32,856 bases of DNA from Parasitella parasitica. Lineage: Eukaryota; Mucoromycota; Mucoromycetes; Mucorales; Mucoraceae. The stretch lies in the NCBI GenBank assembly GCA_025201805.1, contig MU619299.1, positions 116,711 to 149,566 on the forward strand, in the 5' to 3' direction. The notes under the pieces were generated by a model. That model saw only the letters and a program-made list of their open reading frames with translations. It did not search any database and was not told the DNA's origin. Positions 31,463 to 32,856 of the stretch are shown in pieces; position 1 is the stretch's first letter; each line of letters begins with the position of its first letter. Position numbers and translations under genes: made by a program.

Positions 31463-32620
31463 ATGGTCCAAGCCTTGCCACGCAACTACAGTAACGAGCA
31501 CTACATGAATGGCAATGAATATCAGCAGCATTCAACGCCGCCTCCCCCGCCTCCTCTGCAACCACATCAGCAACAGATGCCTATACCCATGCCTGTTCCT
31601 ATGATCAACCACCATTTAATCCACCAACCTCCTAATTTTTTCCATCCTCCACTTCCACCTCCACCTCCTCAGCCCATGTATCCCGCCGACCAAGCAACTG
31701 GGCAATATATGGACTATGCTGCTGCCGGCAACGGTGGCTATCATCCCTCTATGGGATACATGCAGCAGGGCTACTACCCCGCTGACATTACAGTCTACGT
31801 GCCTACGCTGCACAAGACCTTTGCGCTCAACAGCAACATCCTCTCTCGATCTCCCGTTCTCTGCCAACGCATCATGGAAGAGCAGTCTAATACACTCGAG
31901 CTGGATCTCTATGTTCTTCCTGAAACTTTTGATACTGTCATCAATCATTTGCTCGTACCCTTGACTCCTGAATATATCTCGTTTCTTGCCAATGAAAAAC
32001 CGCAAATTGCAATTGAACTACTTGAAGCTTCGGAGGAATTAGGCCTTGAGCCATTGCTGAACGGCCTCTTGGTCAAGTTGAAGAGAAACCTGCATAGCCT
32101 CAAGACTGCAAAGACTTATATCGACGCCATGGAGCCGTATCAGCCTTTGGGAGAAGAAGAGCCTCGTCGTTGGGTGGAGGCTTTAGAAGAGGACATTGTG
32201 TCGTTTATGGTAAAGGGCCTTTCAAGCCAATTGGAGGCATTTTCAACCTCTGTAAAAGTAAGTGGCAACGTAGTTATTGGTCAAGTCAACGCTTGTGGCT
32301 ACATGCCCTCACGTACACCTCTCATGCGCGGATTTATGGATTTGGCTCATGCTTATTCTACTTTGCCTCAGCATTTGATGATACGCTGTCTTGAACATCC
32401 CGCCTTGCCTGTGCAGGACGCCATCCAACGCAACCTGTTTGCCAGAAAAGTCTTGACCATTGTCAGCAGCAACAATACATTTCATCAACGTCCAAGCGCG
32501 CCTCAATTGATAGCCGTAATGAAATTTGATAAAGGGATGGATTCCATCGCTGTCGTCAGAGAAACTGGCCTAAAGAAGGGTTGTTGGGACCCCAAGTTGT
32601 ACGATTTGCAAAGCATTTGA
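31463..32620 (+). CDS. BTB-like protein with Pro/His/Gln-rich N-terminus
   Basis: Single exon, 385 aa. The first 105 residues are low complexity: two polyproline blocks (about 25-31 and 62-71), His/Gln/Met-rich linkers and a Tyr/Gly-rich segment. Residues about 106-215 look like a diverged BTB/POZ domain (DITVYVPTLHKTFALNSNIL, SRSPVLCQRIMEE, LPETFDTVINHLL, then a helical ELLEASEELGLEPLLNGLL). The C-terminal 170 residues form an unassigned globular part. BTB-like folds mediate dimerisation or cullin-3 binding; neither is shown here. The reading frame is long and intact with strong codon use, so the gene itself is secure. The start follows a T-rich leader (cttttgtcatcaagaaa). Confidence 0.8.
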   Translation: MVQALPRNYSNEHYMNGNEYQQHSTPPPPPPLQPHQQQMPIPMPVPMINHHLIHQPPNFFHPPLPPPPPQPMYPADQATGQYMDYAAAGNGGYHPSMGYMQQGYYPADITVYVPTLHKTFALNSNILSRSPVLCQRIMEEQSNTLELDLYVLPETFDTVINHLLVPLTPEYISFLANEKPQIAIELLEASEELGLEPLLNGLLVKLKRNLHSLKTAKTYIDAMEPYQPLGEEEPRRWVEALEEDIVSFMVKGLSSQLEAFSTSVKVSGNVVIGQVNACGYMPSRTPLMRGFMDLAHAYSTLPQHLMIRCLEHPALPVQDAIQRNLFARKVLTIVSSNNTFHQRPSAPQLIAVMKFDKGMDSIAVVRETGLKKGCWDPKLYDLQSI

Positions 32621-32856
32621 GCATGTCAATAACATCAACGCTGCTTTTCCTGTCTCTCTCTCTTTCTCTGTCTGTCTGTGTGGCCGGTTGGACTCTTTGT
32701 CTCGACTTGCTCTGTTGAAAAACAACTGATTCTTTCCTAAATTATACTCTCCCTTTCTTTTACCTCGCCCATCTCTTTGTGAATAACATTTCTTCTTTTT
32801 AACCTACTACATAATACATTGTCTTTTACATATAAAATTTCTACAGAAGATTGCAA
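32621..32856 (+). other. 3' flank of the BTB-like gene
   Basis: Pyrimidine-rich DNA with a CT/CTGT simple repeat at about 32652-32681. No AATAAA and no further gene is seen before the window ends. Confidence 0.6.

Noticed and set aside
1-32856. tRNA, rRNA, riboswitch and CRISPR signals
   Set aside because: No tRNA-like B-box with a matching acceptor stem, no rRNA-like conserved stretch and no regularly spaced repeat array was seen by eye. A covariance-model search would be the decisive test.

Overview
The window is nuclear DNA of an AT-rich, intron-dense fungus, most likely an early-diverging one of the Mucoromycota/Mucorales type. This is inferred from many short (about 47-95 nt) GT-AG introns, compact intergenic spaces, a fungal-type glycerol-3-phosphate acyltransferase, a fungal CorA/Mnr2-like transporter, and an IRG-like dynamin-family GTPase. 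No bacterial, organellar or viral gene set is visible. Ten protein-coding genes could be rebuilt exon by exon. In every case the summed exon lengths are a multiple of three, which supports the splice models.

Left part (1-8000): a possible 3' exon of a gene cut by the window edge; a class I/II PLP aminotransferase (-); ribosomal protein eS25 (+), whose first coding exon is only the ATG and which has a GC-AG intron; a leucine-rich-repeat protein (+); then about 2.5 kb of AT-rich DNA without a convincing gene. Middle (8001-12921): a nine-exon ER glycerol-3-phosphate acyltransferase (+), a mitochondrial complex I assembly factor of the NDUFAF3 type (+) and, convergent to it with only 30 bp between stop codons, an IRG-type GTPase with a predicted N-myristoylation signal (-).

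13553-19590 is a roughly 6-kb putative transposable element bounded by long (about 0.85-0.94 kb) inverted repeats that start with TACAC. Each arm carries the same 76-codon reading frame. The interior holds a spliceable 153-aa reading frame of unknown function, a decayed frame with a coiled-coil tail, and a frameshifted fragment resembling the C-terminal DDE domain of Tc1/mariner (IS630-type) transposases.

Right part (19770-32620): UTP6 of the SSU processome (-), a 40-base assembly gap, a CorA-type Mg2+ transporter (-), a 22-exon VPS15 (PI3-kinase regulatory kinase, +), a MIS12-like kinetochore protein (-) with a 72-base homopolymer in an intron, and a BTB-like protein with a Pro/His/Gln-rich N-terminus (+). 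The genes are housekeeping functions in unrelated pathways (translation, ribosome biogenesis, lipid synthesis, membrane traffic, respiration, chromosome segregation) and do not form a pathway cluster. Two convergent pairs (NDUFAF3/IRG GTPase and VPS15/MIS12) are packed so tightly that their transcripts must overlap. The most unusual contents are the long-inverted-repeat element and the neighbouring IRG-like GTPase.
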